Of a stretch of 64,000 bases of DNA, positions 12,752 through 22,326 are shown one piece after another. The first letter of the stretch is position 1; each line of letters begins with the position of its first letter. The notes beneath the pieces are model-generated. The model saw only the letters and a list, made by a program, of their open reading frames with translations, did no database searches and was not told the DNA's origin. The stretch comes from Drechslerella dactyloides (lineage: Eukaryota > Ascomycota > Orbiliomycetes > Orbiliales > Orbiliaceae). A program made the translations under genes and the position numbers. The DNA is taken from the NCBI GenBank assembly GCA_020064725.1, contig JAGTWJ010000002.1, positions 4,774,001-4,838,000 on the forward strand, written 5' to 3'.

Positions 12752-13945
12752 ATGCCGCATGCAATCGAGGTTCCGGAGCGCGGGCTGCAGTTTGCGGACC
12801 TGCCGCGCGAGGTATGTTTATCTTGTACCGCCTTCCCAATCCATTCCCACCGACAACCCAGCTCACCACAGCATTGCACTTTCGCGATACCAGAATGCGC
12901 CGAATACACTATGGAGACCACACTGCTGACATGGACGGACCGATCGTTTATAGCTCGTCGGCGAGATTCTCTCCCTCACGCCCACGCGCTCGCTCGCTGC
13001 CGCGGCGCGCACATCCAAATTCATCCACGACATCGCCAGCTACATCCTCGCCCAGCGGCTGCGGTGCGCGCTGGAACTCGACGGCTACCAGCTAATCTAC
13101 GAATGCTACACCGCCGATGACCAATGTCAGTCCGGATAGTTCATACTCTCCTCATGCATTCACATACGAGAATTTCCCAGCTAACGAGAATACATATACT
13201 GTAGCCAACCACCCGTACAACCACTGCGAGTACAACGGTACCCACGCCGGCACCCATGGGGAGAAACTCAAGTCCCGCCACGCCAACGAGGCCTTCGAAC
13301 CGCTCACGACGCTCTACACGCACTTCACACCGACGCCCCTTGATCTCTGCCCTAAGGTTCCCCCGGAGCCGGCGTGGTCGCACGTCGCCATCGACGCCGG
13401 TGATCTGTTCACGCAGGTCTGCGCTTCCGCAAACCTCGTGCGCACAGGCACCCGCGGCGATCGTAGCGTGATCCCCGTGTTCAGGAGCTTCTTCCGCGTC
13501 CGGCGGGACTGGCTGGACAGCGCGTGCGATGCCGGTGGCGCCAACGGCGGCGATGGCGTCGTGTGGGTTGGGATGGGCGAGAATGTCGGGTTGAAGCTGC
13601 GGGTGGGCGACCGGCAGGTCAATGGGACGTGCAGGGACGACGAGCCGGCGGTGCAGTACCGCGTGGAGTATCAGTGTGAGTGTTCTCCAACACTTAAGGT
13701 TTGCAGGTGTATGGCGTGCTGACGATATTGATTTGTAGCACTTGTCATTCGGGCGACATATCTCCTCGAGGCGATCGAGAAGAGTGAGTATTCTGAGAGC
13801 TAGAAAATTGTGGCGTGTAAAGAGGATCATTTGCTAACGGATTGCTGTGAATTCAGGGAAGCATGCGTCGTACATCCAGACCATTAGCTTCACATCACAA
13901 ACGGTGGACCTGCCAGCTCTCGAGCCAGCTGTCTTGGTCTACTAG
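12752..13945 (+). CDS. F-box-like protein (five exons)
   Basis: Exons 12752-12811, 12954-13125, 13205-13675, 13739-13783 and 13857-13945 give 278 aa, with every junction in phase and stop TAG at 13943. Donors include GTATGT, GTCAGT and two GTGAGT; GCTAAC or CTGAC branch sites precede the acceptors. The N-terminus reads LQFADLPRE then, across intron 1, LVGEILSLTPTRSLAAAART, which looks like an F-box (LPxE...hh..L....L..h.). The remaining ~220 residues match nothing I recognise. F-box proteins usually bring substrates to SCF ubiquitin ligases, and that would be the inferred role. One exon is only 45 nt. Confidence 0.62.
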
Positions 13946-14331
13946 AAAGTATTTAACTCTGCGACAGGCGCTATAGACATACTGAAAATACAGACGCTTA
14001 TCGGGGAGCAGGGGTTCGTGGATTGTGTGAGGGAGTAAAGTGCCATTATTTGGGTCTCTGGTCGGTTCATATTAAGACGGCGTGGGAGTTCGGTTCAGGA
14101 AGGGAGAGGATACAGCATTAGAATGGGATTAACAGCACTAGCTAGCTAGTCTACAAGAATTACGATGACATGTCATAGATTTATATATTTTGTAATACGC
14201 ATGATATAGAATGCATCCTTCAAATGCAGTTGCTTTTGTATACAATCCCAACGCCGTGTAATGCACAACCGACACCGATGCCAGCCCACGATACGATCGA
14301 TAAAACGTAGTGTAAGATATATGGTATATTA
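13946..14331. other. Convergent 3' region between the F-box-like gene and TSR2
   Basis: About 385 bp where two genes end tail to tail. AT-rich, no gene seen; it should hold both transcript ends. Confidence 0.55.
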
Positions 14332-15024
14332 TCACCGCGCTGTACGCCGGCCTTTCTTCTGCACGAGCTCGAAGCCGTCCTCGTCCACCACCTTCTCAAC
14401 CCGCTCCTTCACCGCCACCAGCTGCGGTGCTTCCTCTCCGGCATCCACATCCATCGCATCGTCATTCTCCTCGTCCTCTCCTTCGCTGTCCTCTTCGTCA
14501 TCGTCGTCTTCGGCGTCACCTTCCCGGACGACCTGTACGCGCGGCTTGTTCTTGCCGACTTTCTCCCACATGCTCTGTAGCGCCTGCACGCCTGAGAGGT
14601 CGTCAGCGGCACATTGCCGGCGCAGGAGGATGACACGCTGGGCGACGGCGAACGCGGAGTCGTCTTCGAGGGCGGTTTCAAATTCGTCTTCGAGGATCTG
14701 CAGCAGGAAGGTCTCGAGGTCTTCTTCGTCGGTGGCCGGATCGGCTGTAAAATCGCACATTAGCACATCTGCTATCGCTTTGAGGTTACTGTAGAGGGGA
14801 TGGGATATAGTACAGCTGAAGAGGTCGGCGACGGCGCCGCACATCCAGTCCCGCTTGTCGGCTGAGTCCGGGCCGCCAAACTCGTTCTCGACAGCGAGCG
14901 AGAGCGCCGGCCAAGTGTTCAGCAGAATGGCCATGCCGTTCTCGAAGTGCGGCGTCTGCGCCGCGGTCAGGGCGATGGTGGAAGAGGCAGCCGTCGCTGC
15001 AGCTCCAGTGGGTGTCTGCGCCAT
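14332..15024 (-). CDS. TSR2: Pre-rRNA processing protein Tsr2
   Basis: Two exons, 15024-14814 and 14744-14332, give 207 aa. The 69-nt intron (GTACTA...ACAG with a GCTAAT branch) is a multiple of three, so unspliced RNA would insert 23 extra residues rather than stop. The family block is clear: WPALSLAVENEFGG then KRDWM (the WGS-type N-terminal region), followed after the intron by DEEDLETFLLQILEDEF, the acidic helix conserved in Tsr2. The C-terminal half is a long Asp/Glu-rich tail ending in VDEDGFELVQKKGR. Yeast Tsr2 is a chaperone that carries Rps26 (eS26) to pre-ribosomes and is needed for 20S pre-rRNA maturation. Length matches the family. Confidence 0.93.
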   Translation of the reverse strand: MAQTPTGAAATAASSTIALTAAQTPHFENGMAILLNTWPALSLAVENEFGGPDSADKRDWMCGAVADLFSCTISHPLYSNLKAIADVLMCDFTADPATDEEDLETFLLQILEDEFETALEDDSAFAVAQRVILLRRQCAADDLSGVQALQSMWEKVGKNKPRVQVVREGDAEDDDDEEDSEGEDEENDDAMDVDAGEEAPQLVAVKERVEKVVDEDGFELVQKKGRRTAR

Positions 15025-15405
15025 GGTCGGTGGGGATGCGGTTGAGAGTGCGAGCTTTGTGTGAGCTGAGTTTTTCGTCGGACTCGAGATATGGTTTTAT
15101 AGCAGCGCCGAAAGAGGAAAGCAAAGCTGCAACGTCGACAACGCAAAAGGTGCTCTCCACGCTCGAGAGTTAGTTCTCGAGAGCGTGGCCTGGTTTATAG
15201 TACAGGTAAGCTGGGTATGGTGAGGATTGTACAGAAGCAGGTGCCCGAGTATCTAGTTGCGCAAATATCTCTGTAGTTTCTTTTCATATGCTCTTTTATC
15301 TGTACATCAGCTCGATAGGTAGCTCCAGCTATCATTTGCGAGCCGAGCACTTAAGTGACCCTAGCATATACACATGACGCCTTTTATCAAGGTATGTACA
15401 TTAGT
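15025..15405. other. TSR2 upstream region with an imperfect hairpin
   Basis: About 380 bp between the start of TSR2 and the 3' end of the SMP-domain gene. It contains the inverted repeat CCACGCTC (15157-15164) / GAGCGTGG (15181-15188), with a further GAGA/TCTC pairing inside. No gene seen. Confidence 0.6.
15157..15188. repeat. Imperfect hairpin upstream of TSR2
   Basis: Arms CCACGCTC and GAGCGTGG (8 bp) enclose GAGA/TCTC, which can extend the stem with a 2-nt bulge. It sits about 130 bp upstream of the TSR2 start. It could be a binding site for a dimeric factor or have no function. Confidence 0.7.
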
Positions 15406-16211
15406 TCAGCTTCTCTGCCGACTCTTAGTGAGCACACTCTGCGCCACACCCGCCGGTCCGCCTTTAACACCATGGTCCAGCCCCGTGACCATCTTCTCTC
15501 CTTCCACCACATCCCGTACCACTGTCCTGTCAATCCTCTCGCCGGCATGTCGCTTTGCTGCCTCCGTCGGCCCACCTGGCGCGGTGTCAAACTCGCCGGT
15601 AATCTTCCGTTCAGCATCATGAATCCGCGAGATTGTCGGCGGGTCGATGGTTGCAGTGGTATTCGGGCGGACAGTATGCTCCCCCGTCATCGTATATGTC
15701 GTCGAGAGGGAGATTGGCGACGGAGAATCCGGGGGCGGGCCACCGCGAGAGGGTGGTACGATTTCGCCCTCTCTTATGGCCTGCGTAAATTACATCGTCA
15801 TCAGTATTCAATATTTCCAGCCCGCACATACGGATAGATATGCGTATAGCATATGTATATACTGCAAAAATATACCTTCGCAAGCTCGCTCTGCGCGACG
15901 GCCGTCGGCCCATCTTTCACCGGCCCGGTCCCATCCATCATCACCAGCTTCTCGCCCTCCGTGATATCATGCAGCACACCAGCCGTGATCGCCTCGCCGG
16001 CATGCTGCTGCGCACGGGCGGTTGGTCCGCCGGCGACGGGGCCGTCGAGGCCTGTGATGTCCTTTTCCGCCTGTGTTATCTTGGAGACTGTTGACGAGTC
16101 GACTCGCGAGGACATGTAGCGGTGGGTACGCGGTAGGCGTGGGTGTCCGTATTTGTATGTGATACTGGTCTGCCGGCGGGCAGCTGCAATTGAAGTTCGT
16201 AGAAAATTCAT
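15406..16211 (-). CDS. SMP-domain (LEA-like) protein with mitochondrial-type presequence
   Basis: Exons 16211-15876 and 15780-15406 give 236 aa; the 95-nt intron (GTATAT...GCAG) is phase 0. The SMP (seed maturation protein) signature appears as two tandem pairs. Pair one has ITQAEKDITG...GGPTARAQQHAGEAI, then DITEGEKLVM...DGPTAVAQSELAK. Pair two, encoded after the intron, has IHDAERKITG...GGPTEAAKRHAGERI, then DVVEGEKMVTG...GGPAGVAQSVLTK. SMP proteins belong to the late-embryogenesis-abundant group tied to desiccation tolerance; fungal members are little studied. The N-terminus (MNFLRTSIAAARRQTS...) is Arg-rich with no acidic residue for about 35 positions, like a mitochondrial targeting peptide. 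An alternative start at MSSRVDSS would drop it. Location and stress role are inferred. Confidence 0.8.
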
Positions 16212-16675
16212 TGTTCTTATATAGGGTTTTCCTCTGTTGGCGTTAGTATATATAAGGTTATACCGATAGATCGATGCTCGATTGCTTCGATATCAAAATT
16301 AACGTGTGCAGGTGTAGATACAATCCAAGAGTGCGTGTTCAAAATCATAGATTGCACGTTAGTTGTTGCCGACGTCATCGTGATAGCGTCGCCGATCACA
16401 GCCAAATACCGAGTCTAGACCAATCGAAAATCCGTGATCCCTGATGCTGGATATACCCAGCCATGCATGCGTACGTTGAATTCAAGTCGAATATATTGGT
16501 ATTTGTATTACATGTATGCTATAGGGTGAGTCGCTAGTGTAGGGTATGTGTAGGTATATGAAGTATGCTGACTTGTAAAAATGCAAACTGAAATGTCTCC
16601 GAACCCCGGTAAATGCTCCAATGATGGCCAATATGGATGATTAAGGCTACTCCGGTCGATGCGCCAATCCAAATC
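16212..16675. other. Intergenic region between SMP-domain and alpha/beta hydrolase genes
   Basis: About 460 bp of AT-rich sequence with no supported gene. It holds the upstream region of the SMP-domain gene and the 3' end of the hydrolase gene. Confidence 0.5.
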
Positions 16676-19600
16676 TCACGCTTTCACCTCAATAGGCTCT
16701 TTCTCTTTTGCTACTTCTGACTTTTCTTCTACGGTCTCGCGCGACCCTCCCTCTAACTCTGATTTTTCTTTTACCTGCTCCTCCTGCTTCTCTTTCTCTA
16801 TTTCTGATTTTTCATCCACCACATCCAGCTTCTCTTTCTCGATTTCCGACTTTTTCTCCACGACATTAAGCTTCTCTTTCTCCTCCTGTTCAGGCTTTGC
16901 AGCCGTCTCTTGCGGTTCCTCTGCATTCTCCAGTCGCCCCAGTTTGTCGTATGGCGCTGTAACATCTACAATTGCCGGTGGTGAATCTACCAGTACCGCG
17001 TCCGGCACGCTCGCGATCGCCTCCAGCCGGTCGATTTGGCTCTGAGTCTTCTTCAACGGCTCCAGGACCTCTTCGCTCGACGAACTCGACGGGCGATTGT
17101 CTTGCTTTGTGGCATGGTCGCCGTTTGTCAGGACAGCTGCTTCCGGGGCCTTGCCGTCGGTTTTATTTTCTATCTTTTCCTCAGCCACGATCTGTGGTAA
17201 AATCTCCTTTTAGTTTATTGCCTGCAACGGTATGTAAGTAGAGAGTGCATAGCTCACCGTTTTTGCGTCCTGTTTTGATCCGATCATGCTCCACAGTTTC
17301 AGGCCATAGCTCGGCTTGAAGCCCCGTCCGGGGAGAACCTCGCTTGCCTTTCTCCTCCTATAAATGTACCTTCATCAGCACATACACTCACGGTATACGG
17401 AAATCGGTTTGGAAATTTCGTCGACAAACTCACCTCCCGACCAGAGCGCTCGGTGGCGGCTTCTCGTCTATCCCGCTCCCGTCGTCCTCGAACGTCAGGT
17501 ACCCGCCCTCCGCGATCTCCTTCGCCCACTGCATCTGCACGTTCTTCTTCGCCTTCGCATACTGGCTGTCCCAGATCTTCTTGCCTTCCATCCACCGTCG
17601 GACCGGCTCGGGTTTGATGCACCCGATCTCCTCTGCCGGCAGCTGCATGCACGGCAGTTCGGACGGCGGCGGGAGAGGGTGTACGTTGCCCTTAGTGTCG
17701 ACACGCTGTCTGACCATGTGGTTGACAAAGTTCGGGACATGGTACGCAGGATTCACGCTGCTGATCTTTCGCGAGAGGTGGTGGTGATCGTGGAAGTCAT
17801 CATGAGGCCCGTCTCCAGCAGAATCGGACGATGTTGACGACGAAGAAGAGGAGCTGGATATGACGGAGGCGGTGTCTCCCTTCACAATCTGGCTACCTTC
17901 CTGTGAAAACAGCTCGTCTCCTGCATGAAGCGCCGGACTGGCGCCGTCAAGGACGGGGGCGGTATCGGGGATCGCAGCAGGTATGCTAGACTGATGAATC
18001 GCCTCTCGAGCGAACAGCCAGTCGCCAAACCGTGCGATGGACCGGTACATGTACTTCGCCGGCTTTGTGAAGGACAGCGTCGGAGTAACGTGGCAGCAGT
18101 CGTCGAAAACTTGCAACACGACATCCGTGCCGTGCTTCCACCGGTTCAGCGTGCCGAGTTGGTGAGCGTTGGAGACGTGACTGGGAGGTGGGTATTTCCG
18201 CGGATTGGCGGCTTTGTGCGCGAAGTATATTTGCTCGTCTCGGAGGACCTCGGACCCGCCGACGAGTATCATCATCGGCGGCAGGCCTCCCAGGCTCCCT
18301 TGCAGAACCGGGGAGACAAGCGGGTGGCTGAGCAGCTCGTTGGTGGTGTACAGCTGGATCTGGTCTTTGATTCGAACTTCCTGTCCATCGATCATGATCG
18401 ATATAACACCTTTCTTCGGGATGGCGGGACTGTTGGGAGGGAGGTCTGCATCCGGCGATGGCGGGACGACGTCGAAGCCTTGCACTTCATGTTTGATTTC
18501 CTTCGATGGAGCGAATGAGTTGATGTAGTCTTTCAGCTGGGTCCCTATCGATGGAGAGGTAGTGCTTCGATCCCGTTCCGCCTGTCGGTTTTCTTCAAGT
18601 GCCTTCTCGATATCCTCGTCGGTGGGTGGTGGCCATGCAGGGCTGGATTTATGCAGGAAGCCGTGTGCGGGAATGTAGTCGCCTGAGTTGTCGCCAATAA
18701 CCGAAGGGAACGAGTGTGTGAGGTCTTTGAAAACGTGAGCCGTCCAGTTTCTTGTGCAGATTTACATGATCATGAAAGTGGCGTATAACTTACCAACCCA
18801 GGGACTGATCAAGATGGAGCCAGCGGGTAGAGGAATGCCTTGATCTCTTAGAATGCAGAGTAGCGCGGCTATGGCGCCACCGCCCGCCGAGTCGCCGGAC
18901 AAGATGATCGTCGATGCCGGCTGTTTCGAGAGGAGGTACAAGTACGACGCGAGAATGTCTTGCAGGCCTTTTAATCGGTTAGATTGATCCCGTTACAACA
19001 AGGGAAGATTAAACATACCACCTGTAACACGGTTTTGTTAGCGGAATGAAGTCAAGCGATGGAAAAGAGGGTGCTACCAACATGGGAAAGGGAACTGTTA
19101 TACGGCAAGAAAAGACTGTATTAGTGATATGCTTGATCCTGTATCATATATCGTGAGTCCATACCTGAGGCGACAGTCGATATCTAGCTGTATAGAAGTT
19201 AGCAGCGGCTCAGTGATAAACTAAGGCAGGTAGACTAACGAGCAAAGACCCTAGCTTTCAGTTTCCTCGCATGTCGCTGCATTTGGTATCTATGTTCGTC
19301 GACAGAGCTATAGCTGCATTAGCCAACACCCAGACAAGCAGTGAAGAGCCAAGGGACACCATACCCGAAGAAATAAGCTAAGAGAGAGCAAATCATTCCG
19401 CATTAGCAAGTCTATATCGCAGCACCCGTTTCGTTATCTATAGACATACCGCCTACACATCAGTCAGCATAATTCCAGCACACATTCAACTCATATAAGG
19501 GTATACGCACCACCGTGAACGTATAACATCGTCCGAGGAGCCCAGCTGACGTGCTCCATACGCTCATTGTAGTGCTTCCGCATCTCGATCCACTCGGCCT

Positions 19601-20045
19601 TCAGCTCTTTCACCCGCCACCTCCACCAACGTCGCCCGCCAACCCTCTCGACACCATCGGGTCCGAGCTGGGTGACGAGGTGCTCAGCAGCCTCGTCCAG
19701 CCATTTCTCATCGATTGTAGCTTCCTCGACGTGCACCCACGAGGGAACCGGCACGTACTGCGCGGTGAACGCCTGTAGCTCTTCAACGGTGCGGTGAGAG
19801 GCGTAGATGAGGAATCGGCGTACGAGCTGGAGGCCCTGGTGGTAGCCGAGGTGGTATGTGGGCTTGCCGCGGTGCTTGGCCTTATTGAGAAAGTGCGAAA
19901 GGCCGACGGAGATAACGGTGGGGGTTGTCGCGGCTATGTTTACTCGACGGATTAGCCCTGCACGCACGTGAGGTTCGAATATGCGCCCAGATGCGCTTTG
20001 GGGACGGTTCTCACCGGCGACGGAGAAGGTATTCATATCAGGCAT
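16676..20045 (-). CDS. Large alpha/beta hydrolase (HSL/arylacetamide deacetylase type) with two 3-nt microexons
   Basis: Twelve inferred exons, read on the minus strand: 20045-20015, 19933-19511, 19452-19450, 19377-19365, 19307-19240, 19187-19165, 19094-19082, 19021-19019, 18967-18794, 18724-17434, 17357-17258, 17191-16676. The total is 2658 nt, 885 aa, in phase throughout. The fold-3 lipase/esterase signature is complete: oxyanion HGGAYFFGS (about 150-158), APRYRLSPQFPFPCGLQD (about 178-196), and nucleophile elbow GDSAGGG with Ser219; later the VGGSEVLRDE and CCHV segments fit the acid and His of the triad. A 50-100-residue Ser-rich insert and a conserved tail (GFKPSYGLKLWSMIGSKQD) match a long fungal family of unknown substrate. 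The final exon adds a highly charged tail repeating EKSEIEKEK-like units. Substrate unknown; serine hydrolase activity inferred from motifs. Confidence 0.85.
19019..19021 (-). other. Second inferred 3-nt microexon (GTG) in the same gene
   Basis: Flanked by introns 19081-19022 (GTTGGT donor, GCTAAC branch, ACAG) and 19018-18968 (GTATGT donor, AAAAG acceptor). Inclusion completes Cys192 and starts Gly193 in FPFPCGLQD. Omitting it gives FPFPCLQD. The GTTGGT donor is weaker than the others. Confidence 0.55.
19450..19452 (-). other. Inferred 3-nt microexon (GCG) in the alpha/beta hydrolase gene
   Basis: The three bases are flanked by an upstream intron (19510-19453, GTGCGT donor, GCTGAC branch, TGTAG) and a downstream intron (19449-19378, GTATGT donor, GCTAAT branch, CTTAG). 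Including them makes the codons for the second Gly and the Ala of HGGAYFFG. Leaving them out as one 133-nt intron keeps frame but gives HGAYFFG. Confidence 0.65.
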
Positions 20046-20609
20046 GGCGATACGCTGTACATGTGGGTTGGTTATCGATGTGATGATGCATCGTCTGGAG
20101 GCGATGGCAGCAGCAGCAGCATTTTACGAGCCATAGGTGTGTGGAGACGGAAAGGTGGAGAAGAATAGTCGGAGAATGAGGGGCATTTGAAGGCCAGATG
20201 GGTCCGAGTGAAAGGGGCGGTCGTTGGCATGTGGTTTTTCTGGAAGCGGGCGTGCTGGAATGCGAGGAATCCTAGGAAGCCCACGCGGAACAAGCTCCAG
20301 CCGGCCGCACAAACACGACAAACGTCATTCGGGCCCTCTGGCGATGCGGACAAACAGGCAGGCAGGCAGGCAGCACGGCGCCCCGGCAGCTGGCGGCTCC
20401 GACCGGGGCAAGCGGCTCTACTCGAGTCAGTTGACTTGGGCTTGTTCTAGAGATGGTAGCTAGCAGCTCTACGGCTGGCGTCGAAGTCGCATTTCCTATC
20501 GGTTGTATGGCGCATGCATGCACCTACGTACAGAAGCAGTCCGCGAAAGATAGGAATGTTCGATGCATGCACCCTGCCCGTCGTCGACGACGTCCACCCT
20601 CTTCGGTCT
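20046..20609. other. Intergenic region between alpha/beta hydrolase and 2OG oxygenase genes
   Basis: About 560 bp upstream of the hydrolase start and downstream of the oxygenase stop. It contains a short GGCA tandem repeat (about 20355-20373) and CATGCATGCA words near 20513. No gene seen. Confidence 0.55.
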
Positions 20610-21916
20610 CTAATCCGCGCTCCTCGGCGCAGCATAGAAGTTCGTGCTGACCTTGCCCAGCAGGTACTCGCCGTATCTGACGCTGCCGTAGAGGGCCTCC
20701 CCGCCCGTCTTCTGGACGCAGGTCTCTAGCGGGCTGATCTCGGCGTCCCAGGCCGGCTCGAAGAAAACCGGGACGGATACTCTGGCCGTTGACCGTTGTT
20801 TAGAAACCGCTTATCTGGCGTCGCGTCATGCGCGATGTGATACTTCGCGTCGCAGGCGGGCGTCTCACCTGTAATTACTCCCCAGATGCACCACTGTTGG
20901 AGGTTGGGATGTCAGCACACCTTCTTCATCTGCGAGATTGTGATTTTCGAGCGTACCCTGGTGGACCGTGCTCTTGAACAGCCCGTTCGTCCACTGCATC
21001 AACATGTCTCCCACGTTGACCACATACGCCCCCTCGATCGGGTCAGCATCAATCCACGAGTCCCCGTCCTTCGACTTGACCTTCAGCGCCCCCTTCGTGT
21101 CATCCGCGAGCAGGAACGTCCAGCATCCGTAGTCCGAATGCGCGCCGCACGACACCCCTCCAGGATTCCGCTCCATCGCCGCTGGCGTCAACGGCGGATA
21201 CCCGATCGCTCGACAAACCCAGAACGAAGGCGAGATGTACGAGTCAAAGTAGTCCTCCGGCAGGTCGAAGGCTGTCGCCATGCATCGCATCAGGGCGGCT
21301 CCCAACAGCAGCACTTTGTCAATGTAGGCTGTGAAGACGGACTCGAACTTTTCGTTCGGCCATAGATTGCGTCCGTGGAGGGGCTTGTACGGCGGCGACG
21401 CCGGGCTCTCCGGATGAGTAGCGTAGAGGTCGATTGCCTGTGGTTCACCACTCATGGAGCAGAATCGAATATTCCTTCAGCATCGTCCCGGCCCAGCCGA
21501 ATCATCGCAACCAGAGTATCGATTATACCTCATGAAAGTCCTGTCATACGCGATTCGAAGCAGCGTTAGACGGATCATAACAAAAGTACGGGGAATATGC
21601 ACGTATCGCTCACGCTCTTCCCCAGTGTAACATTCTCGCCAACCCGTTGGTAACCCCTCGCTCCGTCGCCGCTGCCGACTCCAGCGTCCTGCCTTGCGAT
21701 CGCGGTCTTCTCTACATCCGGTGTCGTCAGCATCCACCTGTGCACCGTTTCAAGCACCTGGTCGCATTGCTCCTTCGGGACGCCGTGGCCCCGCAGGTAG
21801 AAGAAACCGACGTCGTGGCAAGCGTCGAAGAGAGCCTTTGCGGATGCGCGTTTCGCGTCGGAGGGCGGCGAGCCCTTGGTCAGGAAGGGAGACACGTCTA
21901 CGAACGGGAGGGCCAT
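20610..21916 (-). CDS. 2-oxoglutarate/Fe(II)-dependent oxygenase (isopenicillin N synthase-like)
   Basis: Exons 21916-21614, 21540-21529 (12 nt), 21437-20957, 20893-20869 (25 nt) and 20781-20610 give 330 aa. Standard DIOX_N start: MALPFVDVSPF, then DVGFFYLRGHGVP. The microexon supplies DFHE, giving GENVTLGKS-DFHE-AIDLYA, which restores the conserved D-W-H-E-A-I-D-like stretch of the family. In the jelly-roll core the iron ligands are visible as AHSD (H-x-D) and STVHQ (distal His), with R-x-S (NYRVS) for 2-oxoglutarate, followed by VPVFFEP. Fungal members include hydroxylases and desaturases of secondary metabolism and unassigned oxygenases. No biosynthetic backbone gene is nearby, so the substrate cannot be inferred. 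Full length for the family. Confidence 0.9.
21529..21540 (-). other. 12-nt microexon in the 2OG oxygenase gene
   Basis: Encodes exactly Asp-Phe-His-Glu in phase 0. The preceding intron ends in ACAG with a TCTAAC branch; the following intron starts GTATAA. Skipping it keeps the frame but removes four conserved residues. Confidence 0.8.
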
Positions 21917-22326
21917 CTGGAGAGTTGATAAGATAACAATCGTATGTATTCTATCGGCGAGTCGACTTGTGCTTCGGCGAGGTTACTTGTCTATCGGAGC
22001 ATCTTCGGCTGTTTGACGATGAACCTACTATTCACGGCAACGCCGCAACACTCAGAGAAGCTTGGAAGCTTGAGATGCTTCTGTGCCGTCGACACCAGTT
22101 TGCAGCGTCCCGTCATCGAACTGGTATCATAGTTAGGATGCAGATTTTTTGCAACCACCCCCTTTATTTCTTTGGCAAAGTGAGTGAGTGTAAGGTAAAC
22201 AAAATTAAATATCATCTCTGGATTGCAAAATCTCAAAAACCCCTCCTGGTCGCCCGCCCTCAGCGAACGTGTATAAAAACGTGCATCCCAAGGCCAAGGC
22301 ACCCATGAACAAAACTCATATCCATA
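21917..22326. other. Intergenic region upstream of the 2OG oxygenase gene
   Basis: About 410 bp, no gene seen. It holds the oxygenase promoter and the 3' UTR of the neighbouring membrane-protein gene, both read on the minus strand. Confidence 0.5.

Noticed and set aside
12814..13120. Open frames over intron 1 and exon 2 of the F-box-like gene
   Set aside because: The spliced model uses a third frame that gives an F-box-like pattern and is in phase at all five exons.
17925..18518. A 197-codon plus-strand frame over the alpha/beta hydrolase
   Set aside because: It is antisense to the well-supported hydrolase exon and has no family features.
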